DNA of 64,000 nt from Arcuatula senhousia (Eukaryota; Mollusca; Bivalvia; Mytilida; Mytilidae): assembly GCA_963971305.1 (NCBI GenBank), contig OZ020309.1, positions 2,349,001 to 2,413,000 of the forward strand, given 5' to 3'. Shown in pieces: positions 42,443-54,782 of the stretch (positions are counted from its first letter, which is position 1; each line of letters opens with the position of its first letter). The position numbers were made by a program, and so were the translations under genes. The notes under the pieces are model-generated. The model did not search any database, was not told where the DNA came from, and was given only the letters and a program-made list of their open reading frames with translations.

Positions 42443-44309
42443 CCGTATACGGGGTTTTTTTTCGCGGTGATTTAATTTTCGCTTTATTCGCGGTAGACAT
42501 CGGGGCGCGAAAATTAAAACACGCGAAAAATAATCAGAGTTATTCATCTTTGTACAATTAGATTGCGTTTGTACAATATATTTGCATTCTGAATACTTTT
42601 TCTTTTGGCCAACCTTAATATGCCTTAATATGCCTATTGGCAATTTTTGAATAAAAGTTCACTGTTTGATGTTTAAATCTCGAGTGAATGCAAGCGTATA
42701 TTTTTTATCGTAATGGCGATGTTTAGATATTTAACTAAGGATAGAGTTCGATATCCGTCTGGCGATGAGTTCTCCAAAGCAAGGGATCTGGTTGAAGAAG
42801 CAACAGCAGAACGAAGTCCAAGTACCCCCAAAAAGCGTGGAAATTACAGCAGCTATTCTCCAAAACAGCGTTTTGAAATAGGGAAATACGCCACCGAACA
42901 TGGCAACGCCAAAGCAGTCAGAAAGTTCAGCCCCCTCTTTGATAGGAAATTGAATGAAAGCACGGTGCGTGGCTTTAAAACTCAATACAAAAAGGAACTA
43001 AAAGTAACTGCAAAGCGTAAACTAACTGAAATTGATTGTGAGGATTTGGAAGTTACGTAGTTAACTCCTAAAAAACGTGGCCGTAAGACGTTAATTGGAG
43101 ATGAACTTGATTCCAAACTACAGCAATTTATCATTGCTATACGAGAGTCTGGTGGTGTCATTAACACATCTATCGTCATTGCAGCAGCTAAAGGAATAAT
43201 TCTTTCACATGACAGGTCTATGTTGTTTGAAAATGGAGGCCACGTTGAACTTACTAAGTCTTGGGCTCGTTCTCTATTACAGAGAATGAATATGGTTAAA
43301 AGAAAGGGCACTACTTCCAAAAAAAACACTTGTAGTTGAAAACTTTGACCAAGAAAAAGAGAAATACTTAAGAAAGATAAAAACAAAAGTTGGTGAATTT
43401 AATATTCCCCCGGAGTTAATTATAAATTGGGATCAGACTGGCTTACATATCGTTCCTGTATCTCAGTGGACCATGGCTGTGGAAGGATCTAAGAGGGTCG
43501 AAATTACTGGAATAGACGATAAGAGACAGATTACAGGTAAAAATTTTATTTTATTATTTTTAAAATTTTATTTTATTTTAGAGAAATTCACAATTCAGAA
43601 TTGGTATGCTGATCAAGTTGTTAAACAAATCGGCAAAAATGCAGAAAATGTCCAAAACGTCAAAATTGACCTTTCCCTTACACATATGAAACCGCTAGGT
43701 GCTAAATGGATTGTAAAAATGTATGACTATTTACAACAGAACAAACAAATAATCACAAATGGATTCGTTGGGTGTGGAATAGCTGAAGCTCTCGATTACT
43801 TAGTAGAGTAAGCCTTAACATTTCATAATGTTTTGAATTTCTTATTGTATTGTACAGTTGTACATGTATTTATTTTCGTCATTAACTTGAATTCCTTACT
43901 CTATTGTGCATGTTGTATTTATTTTTGTCATGATCTTGAATTTTTTTATATTCGCCATGAACTTGATCATTTCTTACTGCATTGTACATGCTATAGTTGG
44001 TATTTAAAAATAAACGTTTATCTTTTATCTTGTCCTATATTCCGGAAAATGCACTTACCATTTCCTACGATGATTTATTGTTTATAGTTATCATTCAATA
44101 TCCGGTTCAGAAAAAAACACACATTGTTAAATAAAATATGCATTGACAGGATTATGCCGTTCCAGTACAACATACATGATTTTATATACATATGTTAAAT
44201 TTTCGCAAACACATAGAGCCGCAAAAATTACATTACGCGAAAATAAAAACACCCCTTTTTGAAGCAAAAACGCGAATTTTTCCACACGCGAAAAAAACCA
44301 CTTATACGG
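42443..44309 (+). mobile_element. pogo/Tigger-like DNA transposon, 1867 bp, internally deleted
   Basis: Flanked by TA (42441-42442 and 44310-44311). TIRs of about 24 bp: ccgtatacggggtttttttt then cgcg on the left, and the complement of ccgtataagtggtttttttc then gcg on the right. The word cgcgaaaa or ttttcgcg recurs subterminally on both sides (near 42476-42531 and 44200-44290), a likely set of transposase-binding repeats. Related sequences without the element, at about 39210-39225 and 50320-50335, show the target. Coding content is in the next entry. Confidence 0.85.
42713..43811 (+). pseudogene. pogo/Tigger-like DDE transposase, broken
   Basis: The first 115 codons give a basic N-terminus with a helix-turn-helix-like segment, SYSPKQRFEIGKYATEHGNA then ESTVRGFKTQYKKEL. 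A TAG at 43058 interrupts the frame, which continues LTPKKRGRKTLIGDELDSKL, VIAAAKGIILSHD and SWARSLLQRMNMVKRKG. An A-run near 43317-43326 causes a frameshift. ELIINWDQTGLHIVPV holds the first catalytic Asp, then GSKRVEITGIDDKRQITG. After a gtaaaaat junction the next recognisable codons are NWYADQVVKQIG, so the segment normally carrying the second and third catalytic acidic residues appears deleted. The end is GFVGCGIAEALDYL. It could not act as a transposase. Family assignment rests on the WDQTG context, HTH and TA target. Confidence 0.75.
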
Positions 44310-44311
44310 TA

Positions 44312-45168
44312 CTTATTTCATTTTATATTCACTAAAATAATACATGAAATTTTCATCCCTTTTATCAAAGTATGATACAATAGAACATATTTACGAAGTC
44401 ATGATAAAGTTAACGTATTCATAATATTCGTTTACAAAATGTATGCAGGCCTAAAGATAACGCGACTAGAACTACAAAAGACGAATAAACCAGATTTCAA
44501 AACACATTTAACTATGAAGATTCTTTAAGATTTACATTCTTTTATACCTCCTTAGAAAATGTCTTAAGTATCATTCGGTAAAAAAATATCTGATGTTAAG
44601 GATTGAATGTTTATTAATAAAAAAAATCAGATTGAGATCGGATGTATATTTTGTTTCTTCACTATCTGAATTTCAAGCTTAAACGTTCAAACACTCTCTG
44701 AATGAATCACAGCAGTATTTGCATAAGATTGGAAATGGAAATTCGTTTTGGGTGATTTCTAATTCAGTGGCTTAAAACAGTTATATGTCAAACTGATGCG
44801 TTGTTGATTGATATTCAGTATTTTGTGTTTCCATGTTTTACATGTTGTCTGTTTTTGTCCCGTTCTTGTTGGTTTTTACTGGTTGTATCTCTGCCCTTTC
44901 GGACTATTGACATTCGGATATCCCATTAGCACCTCTGCTTCTTCCGTTATTAATCTTAGTTTCAAATTGAAGGTTTACAAGGTTAATTTGAATTTAACTC
45001 TTTTCAAAACATCAAACGGAAAACAAGTCTTAATAATAGAGACGTACAGACATATCCGTTTACAAGTGTGTAAATCGCAAGATAACGTAGATGATGACAA
45101 AGTCTTTTCTTTATTTTGAAATAAGGCCAAAATTTGTATTGTAATGTTTTATAAAACTTTTAAGTCTT
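44312..45168 (-). repeat. R-module copy 3 with an RT tail insertion
   Basis: Continues the target of the pogo-like element (cttatttcattttatattcac). Core blocks near 44440-44470 and 45005-45090, and the gattggaaatggaaa block near 44725-44745. A plus-strand solo RT tail sits at about 44800-44945. It is broken at 45169 by the 2.76-kb element. Confidence 0.6.
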
Positions 45169-45839
45169 GTATTGTATGGAAGGGGATATCCGCCACAAAT
45201 ATGTTCATTTGTTCTTTGTTAATGTGCAGATTTGTATATCCTTACATGTTCAATTATTTCTTTCTTGAGTGTAAATTTGTCAATTATTTATTTTAGAAGT
45301 ACATTTTCCCACTTGGTAGCCTGTATTTACCATGTGTTTTATTTGTTTCATGTAGTTTTGTTCATAGGTACTTTACTGCTTTTATAATGGTTAATTTGTT
45401 CTTTGTGTCAATTACTAGTATTTCCCTCTCAAAGCTATTTTACAATTATCTTTTTTCGCTTATTGTTACTCCTGATCTTAATTATTCGCTATTCATGTTA
45501 TTTGTATTTATATTTTTTTTCAAAATTGTCACGCTTACAAATTACGCATTAACATTTTACAAATGAAGAAAGAACACGTTACTCATAAGTGATTTTGTAC
45601 CGGAAGTATTGTCGGCCAGTCAAACAGAGAGCACTAGTGTAGAGTAGAGAGAATAATACAGATGTAACAAAAACTTAAAAGTAGCTGCATTTATATCGAC
45701 ATATCAGACCTCTGTGACACTTAGTTGCTTAGAAATCTTCTTAACTAACTTAATAAGATGGAAATGTTGATCAAATATCTTAAACTGTCGAGCTTTGATA
45801 TACACGTTTTTACAGTATAGCATCATTCAAGTTTCCGAA

Positions 45840-47000
45840 ATTCTTTTTAAAGGCAAGTAAAGGAGGGCCCGCCCCCTCTTTTTGTGGAAAAAATTGGTTG
45901 AATTTAAAGGAAAACATTGAAGCATGACCGAAGTGCCCCCTCCTAGCCAGTCAGTGGGCCCCTTTTGCAAATTTCTGGATCTTCCACTGATACCTGTATA
46001 CCAAGTTTTATAAAATTGTTTTAGTTTCTAAGACGAGTTGTGCGGAAACTTATTGAAATGATAAACGAGGATTTCCCGCAATTGTTTTTAAAGTGAAAAG
46101 AGCAAGAATTCACTCAAACTTTTTTGGAAAAAAAATTCCGGCTAATATGCACAAATACACATATAGTGTACTGGCTACACACCGAGTTGCATAATTTTAT
46201 TTTCATATCTTCTTTCTGATGAGTTGAGGGGAAATATATTATTAATGAGGGTTATGAAAAAGTCTAAGTTTAAAGGGCAAAATATCCCACAAATATCCGA
46301 GGAACGAAATTTTCGGTTAATTGGCACAACAATACATATGGTGTACTTGCTACAAATGTACATGTCGACCTACTTTAAGAAATTGAGCGGAATAAGTGTG
46401 ACGGACAGTCATGAAATGACCAATAGACAGACGGACGGACAGAATAAAAAATATTCTTTCGAACTTCAAGTTTTTGCGTGAAACCTGGGTTTTTGTCCTA
46501 TCATTGTTGATGCACAACCACTATCCGCCGATCCGACACTTACCTATGTTTTCATTCGTGTATTTGAAGATTTACCATGTACAACACATTAGAATAAAGT
46601 TTGAGTAAGTAAATAATAAGTTAAATACTATGAAATTTCTATCATTTGGCATGATCTCCGATTCACATGCAAGTTTACTCCTCTCTACAAACGTAATTAT
46701 TTCCCAATGTTTTGAGTTTAAAACCATTTATAATGATCTATATGGCTTCTTGAGGATTAGAAATACCAAAACTAGAAAATCTGTGAGTAGCTGTTCACAA
46801 ATAAATACCATCGAATATCAAATTTTTAAGTAGAAGGTGCACATCTAGATGGTGCGAAAGTTTCACGTAAATCCATTGTGGGGTTACGGGGGAGTTGCGA
46901 ATAAGAGATAGGTACCCTAGAGTGTAACGGAAGGACGGACGAACGGACACACAAAGTTATATACCCCTATCCCTATATACCCATTCTCCATTCATAAGCG
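45840..47000. repeat. Interior repeats of the 2.76-kb element
   Basis: About 46020-46175 and 46195-46360 are diverged direct copies (gagttgNgNggaaa, cacaNatacNNatNgtgtac words). gacagacggacggacagaat (46421) and aaggacggacgaacggacac (46931) are bivalve-type repeat words. Frames at 46175-46833 are unsupported. Confidence 0.45.
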
Positions 47001-47189
47001 GGGGTAAAAATATACTTAGGCTAAATGGCAACAACCTTTATTCGGGCTCCCATGTGCATACCATATGACTGGCGGTATTCTATAGGCATGTTCTCCTTGA
47101 ATGAATTGATGTTGCTCCATTACGTGTGTGAAGTATTTCAGCAGTGCATCTATGCATGATTTGTTCAGCGGCATCTCATACGATGCGGG

Positions 47190-47283
47190 GCCTGGGTGAC
47201 CGAGTGGTCAAAGGTGCTTGTTTAAATATCATGTTATTGATCACAAGCGATCACCTCTCAGGTGGCGTTTGAGTCCCACTCAC
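47190..47283 (+). mobile_element. tRNA-derived SINE head (partial)
   Basis: gcctgggtgaccgagtggtc (A-box-like) and ggtggcgtttgagtcccact (B-box-like) about 60 bp apart, matching the head of the SINE at 12731. It does not continue into the gtactccgg body, so it is truncated or of another subfamily. It is not called a tRNA gene because the anticodon arm does not fold convincingly. Confidence 0.55.
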
Positions 47284-47940
47284 TTTTTACTTTTCGGTTT
47301 TATCTATTTATTTCATTTTTTTATTTGTATTTCATTCCCGGTCTTTTGACTTGGTTTTACATCCAAATTTTATTATATACCGGTATATTGTAATTTATTT
47401 TTGTCCTGATGATGGCTGAAAGATCGCCGACAGGACACAAAGCAAACACCAATCAAACAATAAATTATGCAGAGAAAACACTTTGAAGTTTTGCTACGGC
47501 TTTTAATTCTCTCTACTCTTCCTTAGTTATTTCTGTTTTGACAGGCCAGCAATACTTCCGATACAAAATCACTCATGAGTAACGTGTAAAATTTGTAAAA
47601 TGTTAATGCGTACTTTGTAAACGTGAAGATTTGAAATGTGCATGTTTAACCAATCATTAAAGTTGGGAATAACAATAAGTGAACAAAGATAATAGTAAAC
47701 TAAAGTAAAATATTTGAGAAATATACAAAGAACAAATTAAACAATACTAGTAGTACTATAGATCAACAAAGTACCAATGAACGAAACTACATAAAACAAA
47801 TAAAAACATATAGAAAATATATATTTCTCGAATAAATAATTGACGAATTTACAATCTGAACATGTTAGGAATTGTATCTCTACTAATTTACATAGAACAA
47901 ATGAACATATTTCTGGCGGATATCCCCTTCCATAGTATTG

Positions 47941-48680
47941 CTCATCTTATCTCATCTTTGATAAAGTAGAGAGAAACAATGAGGTACCAATTAGGCATTC
48001 GGATGTCGAATGTCCAAACGGGCAGAGACAAAATCAGTACTAAACACGAATGAAAACAGTGTAAGAAAACAACATCAGAGAACCAAATATTAACCAACAA
48101 CAACGATCCCAAACCATAATCAGAGTGAACTCATGTGCTCCGGGAAGGTATGAAGTTTCTACTTGCTTAAGCAAATCCGTTGTGTCAAATGTGTGTTTCA
48201 ATGGTCAATTCAGCGTGTCAAATCCGGTAAAGAAGTACAAACTGAAATCCTATGAGAAAACAACAATCTGCACTCATTGAGTCAGTGGAGAGATTTTGCT
48301 GAATTCTGTCATTTTACTGAATCCGCTGGTTTTAACCATCCTTAAGTGAACTATACAATCGAGGAGTAACATAACCTTGAGTTAGCGATTTTTGTATCAG
48401 ACGTCAAATGCTACCAAGGAGACCGGTGCAAGTCTCAAGAGCTAAGTAATAACGAACGAATTGGAGAGAACTGTATTATGCAACACAACACGGGAAAGTC
48501 CACGACTGGAATATGTTGGAGTCATTTTGTTTTATCATCTCGCATGTAGAGATTAAGTTTGTTTAAAGTCTTTTGGGGTGTATATTTCGAGGTGTAGATT
48601 AGGCTGTTTAATTTCTTCTAATCAATTTGATAATCTTTTTTTATTAAGAACAATTAAGAACGTTACACCCTCTTTTATTC
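47941..48680 (-). pseudogene. RT relic of the R-module series
   Basis: Right flank of the 2.76-kb element, then a diverged minus-strand tail (gtaccaattaggcattcgga, catgtgctccgggaagg) and RT words (taacataaccttgagttagc, gttagcgatttttgtatcag) to about 48610. No frame left. Confidence 0.5.
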
Positions 48681-49300
48681 AAAGTGGTAACGAAAGACAT
48701 GTTTACGAAGTCTTGATAAAATAGTGATAATTGAAATATCCGTTTACAAGTGGGTACGTCGAAAGATAACGCGATTACAATGTCATCACTGGGCGCAAAA
48801 AGGTCAATAAAACAGTTATATGGTTTTTACACTTTTATATATGAGGATTCTATTTTTTTTCTACTAAGAAAATGGCTTAGGTAAAATTAATTTGTCTTCC
48901 GTTATATAAAGAACTCTTATATTAAATAAAAGAGAGAAAGAAGCATAGGTACTTATTTGGCATCCAAATGGAAAATGTTTTATAGGGCAGAGACAAAAAC
49001 ACCGACGAGAACAGGACGGAGATACAGACACAATAAAACACAAAAATACAAAAACAACTGAAAAGCAATCATCAATATGAAGGATGTTGTCTTTAAAACA
49101 ATCATATATATTCTGTTTCCTTTTCAAGCTTTTAATGGCTCACCAGGTTCCAGTTGAAAGGTTAGCAAAAGTAATTTGAAATTTTGTCGATGTCAGATCC
49201 ATGTACAAAACTGAAAACAAGTCTTGATATCGGTAAAAGCGACGAACTAAGGAATATGTTTACAAGTGTGTACATCGCAGATAATGTACATGTATATCAT
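48681..49300 (-). repeat. R-module copy 4
   Basis: Core blocks near 48735-48790 (gtacgtcgaaagataacgcg) and 49195-49280, with a diverged tail-like insert at about 48935-49080. The block near 48755 is an uninterrupted counterpart of the 9.4-kb element's target. Confidence 0.55.
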
Positions 49301-49314
49301 TTTTTATGAACCAG

Positions 49315-49500
49315 GTTTCTTTCATTGTACTGTGCAGGGTCGATATCCTAGGTGCTGGATTTGGCTTCCCTGTTTGAACTTCTTTGGTTAAGACTATTAT
49401 AGTTCGATACTTTTGGTTTTTAATCTTCTATTGTTTCGATTCAAATGCTGTTGATGAGAGGTCACTCTTTGAAATATCGATATACAGCATAACCAAATCA
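49315..49500 (-). repeat. Fragment of the C1q-intron repeat family
   Basis: On the minus strand: aagaaacctggttc, gatatcgacc-type and caaatccagcacctaggata, matching 28950-29015. The 60-aa frame at 49384-49566 is on this fragment. Confidence 0.55.
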
Positions 49501-49589
49501 ACAGTGTTATACCCATTTTTTTGTATGTGTATTATGTCAATAGCCTTTGTCCTTTTGGTTCATTAAAAATAAATCAATAAAGGACAAAT

Positions 49590-50445
49590 TCAAAATCCTA
49601 TGACAAAAGCAAACCTTTCACTCATCTGAAAGGTCGAAATATCATACATGTATATGTGTATGAGCGCATAATCTTGTTTTGGGATTTCTGTCATTTCTTT
49701 CTTAATCATCTAGTTATTACCATCAAAAAGGATAAAGCTTTACCCAGGAGTCCCCCTTTTTCCTTTTCATAAATGTCTTTTACATATATTTAAGAGCGAA
49801 AAACAAGTTTCATTAAATACCATTTGTTCTGTGATGAGTTTTACAGCTAATATGTGCTAAATCTAAACCCTTGAAATGTCACAGAAAATCATTTACGCCG
49901 AAACTTTAACTTCAGTTATATTAAAACCGGTTGACGAACCTGTCTAAAATGTTTGCTTATTTTATACGTTTTATCATGACCCTTTCATTTAAGGCATCAA
50001 ATGTGAAACCTATCTTTAATAATAGTATTGAACACCCTTAGATGAACAAATCAATCGAGGAGCAACATAACCTTGTGTTAGCAATTTTGTATTCAGACGT
50101 CAAACCCTACCAAAGAAATTTATGCAAGTCCAATAGACGATAATGGGAATGTTGAAGTCATCATGTTCGTCTTAGACTTTTTTGAAGGTCTTCCTCGAGA
50201 TGTAGTAGATTTGGTTGCTTATTTATTGGATACTTGAGTTTTTGTTAGGTTGTATGGATATCCCATGCATTCCGTTAATTAAAAATGAGAGGCAGGGAGA
50301 TGAAAACTACTAAATTTCATTTTAATTTCACTTGAATAGCACACGAAATGTACACCCCTTTTATTAAAAGTCTATACAATGACACATGTTTTCGGAGTAT
50401 TGATAAAATTATCACATTCAAAATATCTGTTTACAGGACATGTTC
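49590..50445 (-). pseudogene. RT relic of the R-module series and start of R-module copy 5
   Basis: RT-derived words near 49600-49680 and 50040-50230 (cgaggagcaacataacctt, ttggttgct), decayed beyond translation. R-module sequence begins near 50310 and reaches the 9.4-kb element's TSD (atgccg, 50446-50451). Confidence 0.5.
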
Positions 50446-50689
50446 ATGCCGTGTGACAACCGTTATTGTAATAACAACCGTTATTGTAATAAAATTTGTT
50501 ATATGAATTAAAAGTGGATTTTTTTATTTTACGCAAAGGAATTAATTGTAACTAAGACATCATCACCAAAAATAATCGAATATTTTAACTAATTATGAAG
50601 ATGATTAACATTTAAAAACAGTTTATTACAATAACAGTTGTTATCACAATAACGGTTTGCATGCTCAACCGTTATTGTAATAAACTTTT

Positions 50690-52667
50690 TTATATCGTAA
50701 AATTTAAATTTTTGAATTAAGTTTACTTCTTAGTTGAAGTCAAAATATATTTCATGATTGCTTAATACCGATATCAGTTGTTAGTATTACTATCAAAACC
50801 AAGAAATGACTTTGATTTTTTTATTACAATAATGGTTGACGACCGAAATCCTTATTGTTAGAACAACCGTTATGGTAATAAACTTTTTCAAGCAACTTAA
50901 TTTCGTCTTTAAAACATCCCAAAAGACTTATAGTCATGGAAAATTGGTATTTCAGTCATTTTAAACAGTTTTTTTCTTTATTTTCGAACTAATTCCAGAA
51001 ATTAATTTTTTTCCTACAATTTTGGCTAAGTGTCCGATATATTCTGCAAATATGAATATATTGTCTGAAATGGATATAGATAATCTACTAGTACTTGAAA
51101 ATACTAATTAATTCATAGTTTAGTCATTTTCAGTCACTTCTAAACAAAATATGTCTTTGAAGTTTTTATTACAATAACGGTTTACGACCGAAATCCTTAT
51201 TGTAACAACAACCGTTATGGTAATAAACTTATTCAATCAATCTTATTTCGTCTTTAAAACATCTTAATTAAATGACAAATATGCGCTGAAAATTGGTATT
51301 CTAATTTTAAACAGTTATTTTTGATATTTTCGAACTAATTTTAGAAATTAGGATTTTTTCTTACAATTTTGGCTAGGTGTCCGAAACATTCTGAAAATAT
51401 GAATATATTTTCTGAAATGGATATAGATGATCAACTAGTACATGAATATACTAATTCATTCATATTTGATATTAAAAACGAAAGAATATGGAATATGTGC
51501 AAAAAAGACACGATCCACATATTGAAATGATTTTAATAAATGTACAAAAGCAAAATTTCACTGCGTGTGAAGCGCTTTTCTGGATTAACCTTCATCAGAC
51601 ACGCTAGAAGTAGAAAACTTGGAAAAACGGTAGAAAATTAGTTTTGATTTAAAAAAAAATGCCAAAAAAATATTACAACAATTAAGTCACTTTGAGTCAC
51701 TTCTTAACAAAATATGTATTTGAAGTTTTTATTACAATAACGGTTGACGACCGAAATCCTTATTGTAACAACAACCGTTATGGTAATAATTTTTTTTAAT
51801 CAATCTTATTTTGTCTTTAAAACATCCTAAATGACTTATAGTCACGGATAATCGGCATTTAGTCTTTTTAAACAGTTTTCCTTTATTTTCGAACCAATTT
51901 AAGAAATTAAGATTTTTTCTTACAATTTTGGCTAAGTGTGTGATACATTCTGAAAATATGAATATATTTTCTGAAATGGATATAGTTTATCTATTAGTAC
52001 ATGAATATACTAATTGATTCATATTTAAGTTATTTTGAGTCACTTATAAACAAAATATGTCTTTGAAGTTTTTATCACAATAACGGTTGACGGCCGAAAT
52101 CCTTATTGTAACAACAACCGCTATGGTAACAAACTTTTTCAATCAATCTTATTTCGTCTTAAATCATCTTAAATGACTAATAGTCATGGAGGATTTAAAT
52201 TTCATTAATTTTCAACAGTTTTCCTGTATTTTCTGACTAATTTAAAAAAAAACCTAGAATTTGTGTTACAATTTTGGCTTAGCGTCAGATATATTCTGAA
52301 AATATGAATATATTGTCTTTAATGGATATAGATGATCTACTAGTACTTGAATATACTAATTGATTAAATTCAAGTAATTTTTAATCACTTCTAAACAAAA
52401 TATGCCTTTGAAGTTTTTATTACAATAACGGTTGACGACTTCTAAACAAAATATGTTTTTGAAGTTTTTATTACAATAAATCCTTATTGTAACAACAACC
52501 GTTATGGTAATAAACTTTTTCAATCAATCTTACTTCGTCTATAAAACATCCTAAATGACTTATATTCACAGAAAATCGGCATTTCAGTCTTTTTAAACAG
52601 TTTTCCTTTATTTTCGAACTAAATTTAGAAATTAAGATTTTTTTTACAATTTTGGCTAAATGTTCTG
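50690..52667 (+). repeat. Left satellite array, 347-bp unit, about five copies
   Basis: Units marked by aacaaccgttatggtaataa near 50868, 51213, 51771, 52118 and 52495. Each contains a hairpin formed by attacaataacggttg and caaccgttatggtaat, then aattttggctaagtgtc, and actagtacttgaatatacta. A 230-bp sequence (about 51460-51690, with gtgaagcgcttttctggatt) is inserted in one unit, and about 45 bp are duplicated at 52385-52480. Confidence 0.8.
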
Positions 52668-52668
52668 T

Positions 52669-52895
52669 ACGGTAAGTAAACTTGAAACAAAGTTAACTTC
52701 AAGTTCATTTGTGACTGGATATGCTACGGCTTGAACAGACGCAAGACTGGTTCCAAGTTAACTTCCAAGTAAAGCAGTCAAAATTACAGGTATGCTTTTA
52801 AAAGCAGTCTCGTTCTTATGACAGATCTGGTCAAGTTAACTTCGTGACAAGTCTGCTTTTTAAACTGATGCAAAAGCTTAAACAGTACAAAGGAC
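52669..52895. mobile_element. Partial copy of the palindromic-word MITE
   Basis: gtaagtaaacttgaaacaaa, agttaacttcaagttca and ttatgacagatctggtcaag align with 15465-15600. Ends are degraded. Confidence 0.6.
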
Positions 52896-52950
52896 GGGTG
52901 ATTACTCCAAACTCCAGTGAGACTCTTGTTTACTAAATGCTAAGCAAAAG

Positions 52951-53464
52951 TTAGTTAGTTAGTTAGTTATTGCTTTACTCCCAAGCAGCGCGATTTCGGC
53001 TATATCCGGGAGATGAACATGAAAGTGGTGATACAATGAGCTTGAAATGATGATGAAGCGGGGGAAATGGGTACACAGGCCAATCGGGTATGAAAGTTTT
53101 GACTGCCACTAGAAAAAGGGGTGATGGGTAGGGACGAGAAATTAAGCCTCCTGCATGGGGATCCTACGGGTCCTACTCTTTTCGAGACCCGCTGCAGGGT
53201 TCTTTAACGTGCAAGGAACGTGACATTTTTCCCAACACGGTGCACCACTATGGTTTGCGGTCAGGTTTTCTGCATCATCGCCTGACGACACCACATCTTT
53301 CGATGTCAGAGATGCTCCATTCAACCACCTGGGGCACACATCCCAGTCGCTTTGTGGGCAAAGCGGCCTCAACCGATGTCAAGTTTCTGAGCGCTCTTTA
53401 GTGGAGTTTTAACTACAAGCTTAGCGCTGCTGCGGGCCTTTTCGCCACCCGGAACCCACACGGG
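52951..53464 (-). mobile_element. Second full-length 515-bp SINE-like element
   Basis: 514 bp, reverse orientation, flanked by tgctaagcaaaag (52938-52950) and tgctatgcaaaag (53465-53477), a 13-bp TSD with one change. The tail reads agttagttagtt on the plus strand. It lies in the spacer of the 9.4-kb element. The 76-aa frame at 53142-53372 is the counterpart of the frame at 472-837 and is not a gene. Confidence 0.75.
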
Positions 53465-53744
53465 TGCTATGCAAAAGAGCGAAACCCCTGTAATGAACAT
53501 ATGTTGTCTTTAATTTTGTGGAACTTTTTTGCAGGGTTATTATTTTACCTAGCACATTAAAACTTTCAAAGTGTTTTTTTTTGCTGGTATCTAATTTTTC
53601 CTTTTTGCAATGGTTTGCATCTCGCAAAAAAATTAACCCTCGAAAATAAATTTCGAAATAAGCATGATAGGTTTATGTACAATCATACTCGAATATAAGT
53701 AATCGCTGAAATTGAATTCCGCGAAAAAAGAACTTTCATTATTA

Positions 53745-54690
53745 GCTCACCTGGACCGAAGGTCCATGTAAGCTATTACCATCACTAGGCGTTCGTCGTC
53801 GTCCGTCGTCGTTAACATTTTTCAAACTATAACTCCTCTAACACCATTAGTCCAATGGCTTTTGAATTTGGCACAGTTGTTTATTAGCATAAGTAGTATC
53901 AAACTAGAGTGGGGATTTTTGATTCGTCGAAAAAAATGGCCGCCATGGCCAAAAATAGAACATAGGGGTAAATTGCAGTTTTTTGCAAATAACTTTAAAA
54001 CGGTTACAGATATCAAACTTTTGGCTGAATAAAGGTGTACTGCATCTCAAGATCTACCTGCCCGGCAATTTTCAGGAAGATCCAACAACCGATGTAGGAG
54101 TTATTGCCCTTTTTGTTGATTTTTTTCAAATTTTGCACCTGTTTCAATTTCTTGAAAACTATACAAGAAATTTGAGAAATATGAATTGCATATTGTTCAT
54201 GTTGTTAAGCACATCGAGATCTACAAAATATGTAATAGAGTCAACGTTGTAGGACCTTTCCTTTTAGGAGTTATTGCCCTTAGAACGTCAAAATTGAGCA
54301 TTTAAAAAGCATTTCCTCATTACATTGAAAACGTTAACTCCTCTGACACTTTAAGTCCAATTGGAACCAAACTTGGTATTATTGTTTATTAGCATCAGGT
54401 GTATAGAAAAGATGTGGGGATTTTTGATTGGTTGTAAAACATGGCCACTGTGGCTAAAAAGAGAACATTTGGTTAAACTGCATTTTTTGCTAATTACTCA
54501 AAAAGGGTGACATATTTTTGAATGTTGATTGAGAACAAAAGTGATCAGCACCTTAAGATCCACCATATTGTCAGATGACCGCCTTATTAAACTTATGACC
54601 CTTTTAATGTCAAATAGATTTTGCCTAAAAACCTTTCCTTCAGGCACATATGTCAGGTGAGCGATTCAGACTCCTGGGAGCCTCTTGTTT
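53745..54690 (+). repeat. Dispersed repeat, gctcacctgg..tcaggtgagc type
   Basis: Begins gctcacctggaccgaaggtc, has gttcgtcgtcgtccgtcgtc, and ends gtcaggtgagcgattcagac followed by ctcctgggagcctcttg. Two related halves (about 53820-54170 and 54300-54600) repeat ggggatttttgatt and ccaatggNNNttg-like words. The 347-bp satellite resumes directly after it at 54691. Confidence 0.6.
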
Positions 54691-54782
54691 ATATTTTTAG
54701 AATATATGGGACACTTAGCCAAAATCGTAAGAAAAATCTTTAATTTCTTGAATTAGTTCGAAAATAAAGGAAAACTGTTTAA

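Larger units (their letters stand above)
45175..47934. mobile_element. 2.76-kb element with about 450-bp TIRs and 6-bp TSD
   Basis: TSD gtattg at 45169-45174 and 47935-47940. The tips tatggaaggggatatccgcc and its complement are perfect. The arms, about 45175-45655 and 47503-47934, can be followed as inverted repeats past cggaagtattg and ttctctctact, with moderate divergence. The middle holds no transposase; it contains dispersed repeats including a SINE head. A related uninterrupted target is at about 61770-61795 (minus strand) and a second near 60410. A 6-bp TSD with long TIRs occurs in Polintons and Dada elements, but no gene supports either. Confidence 0.8.

Noticed and set aside
43833..44087. 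84-aa hydrophobic ORF after the transposase
   Set aside because: Low-complexity tandem words inside the pogo-like element, no domain.
47190..47262. tRNA gene
   Set aside because: A- and B-box-like words are present but the acceptor and anticodon arms do not pair; a SINE head is the better reading.
53983..54252. 89-aa ORF
   Set aside because: Lies in the dispersed gctcacctgg-type repeat; no domain and no conservation visible between its two halves.
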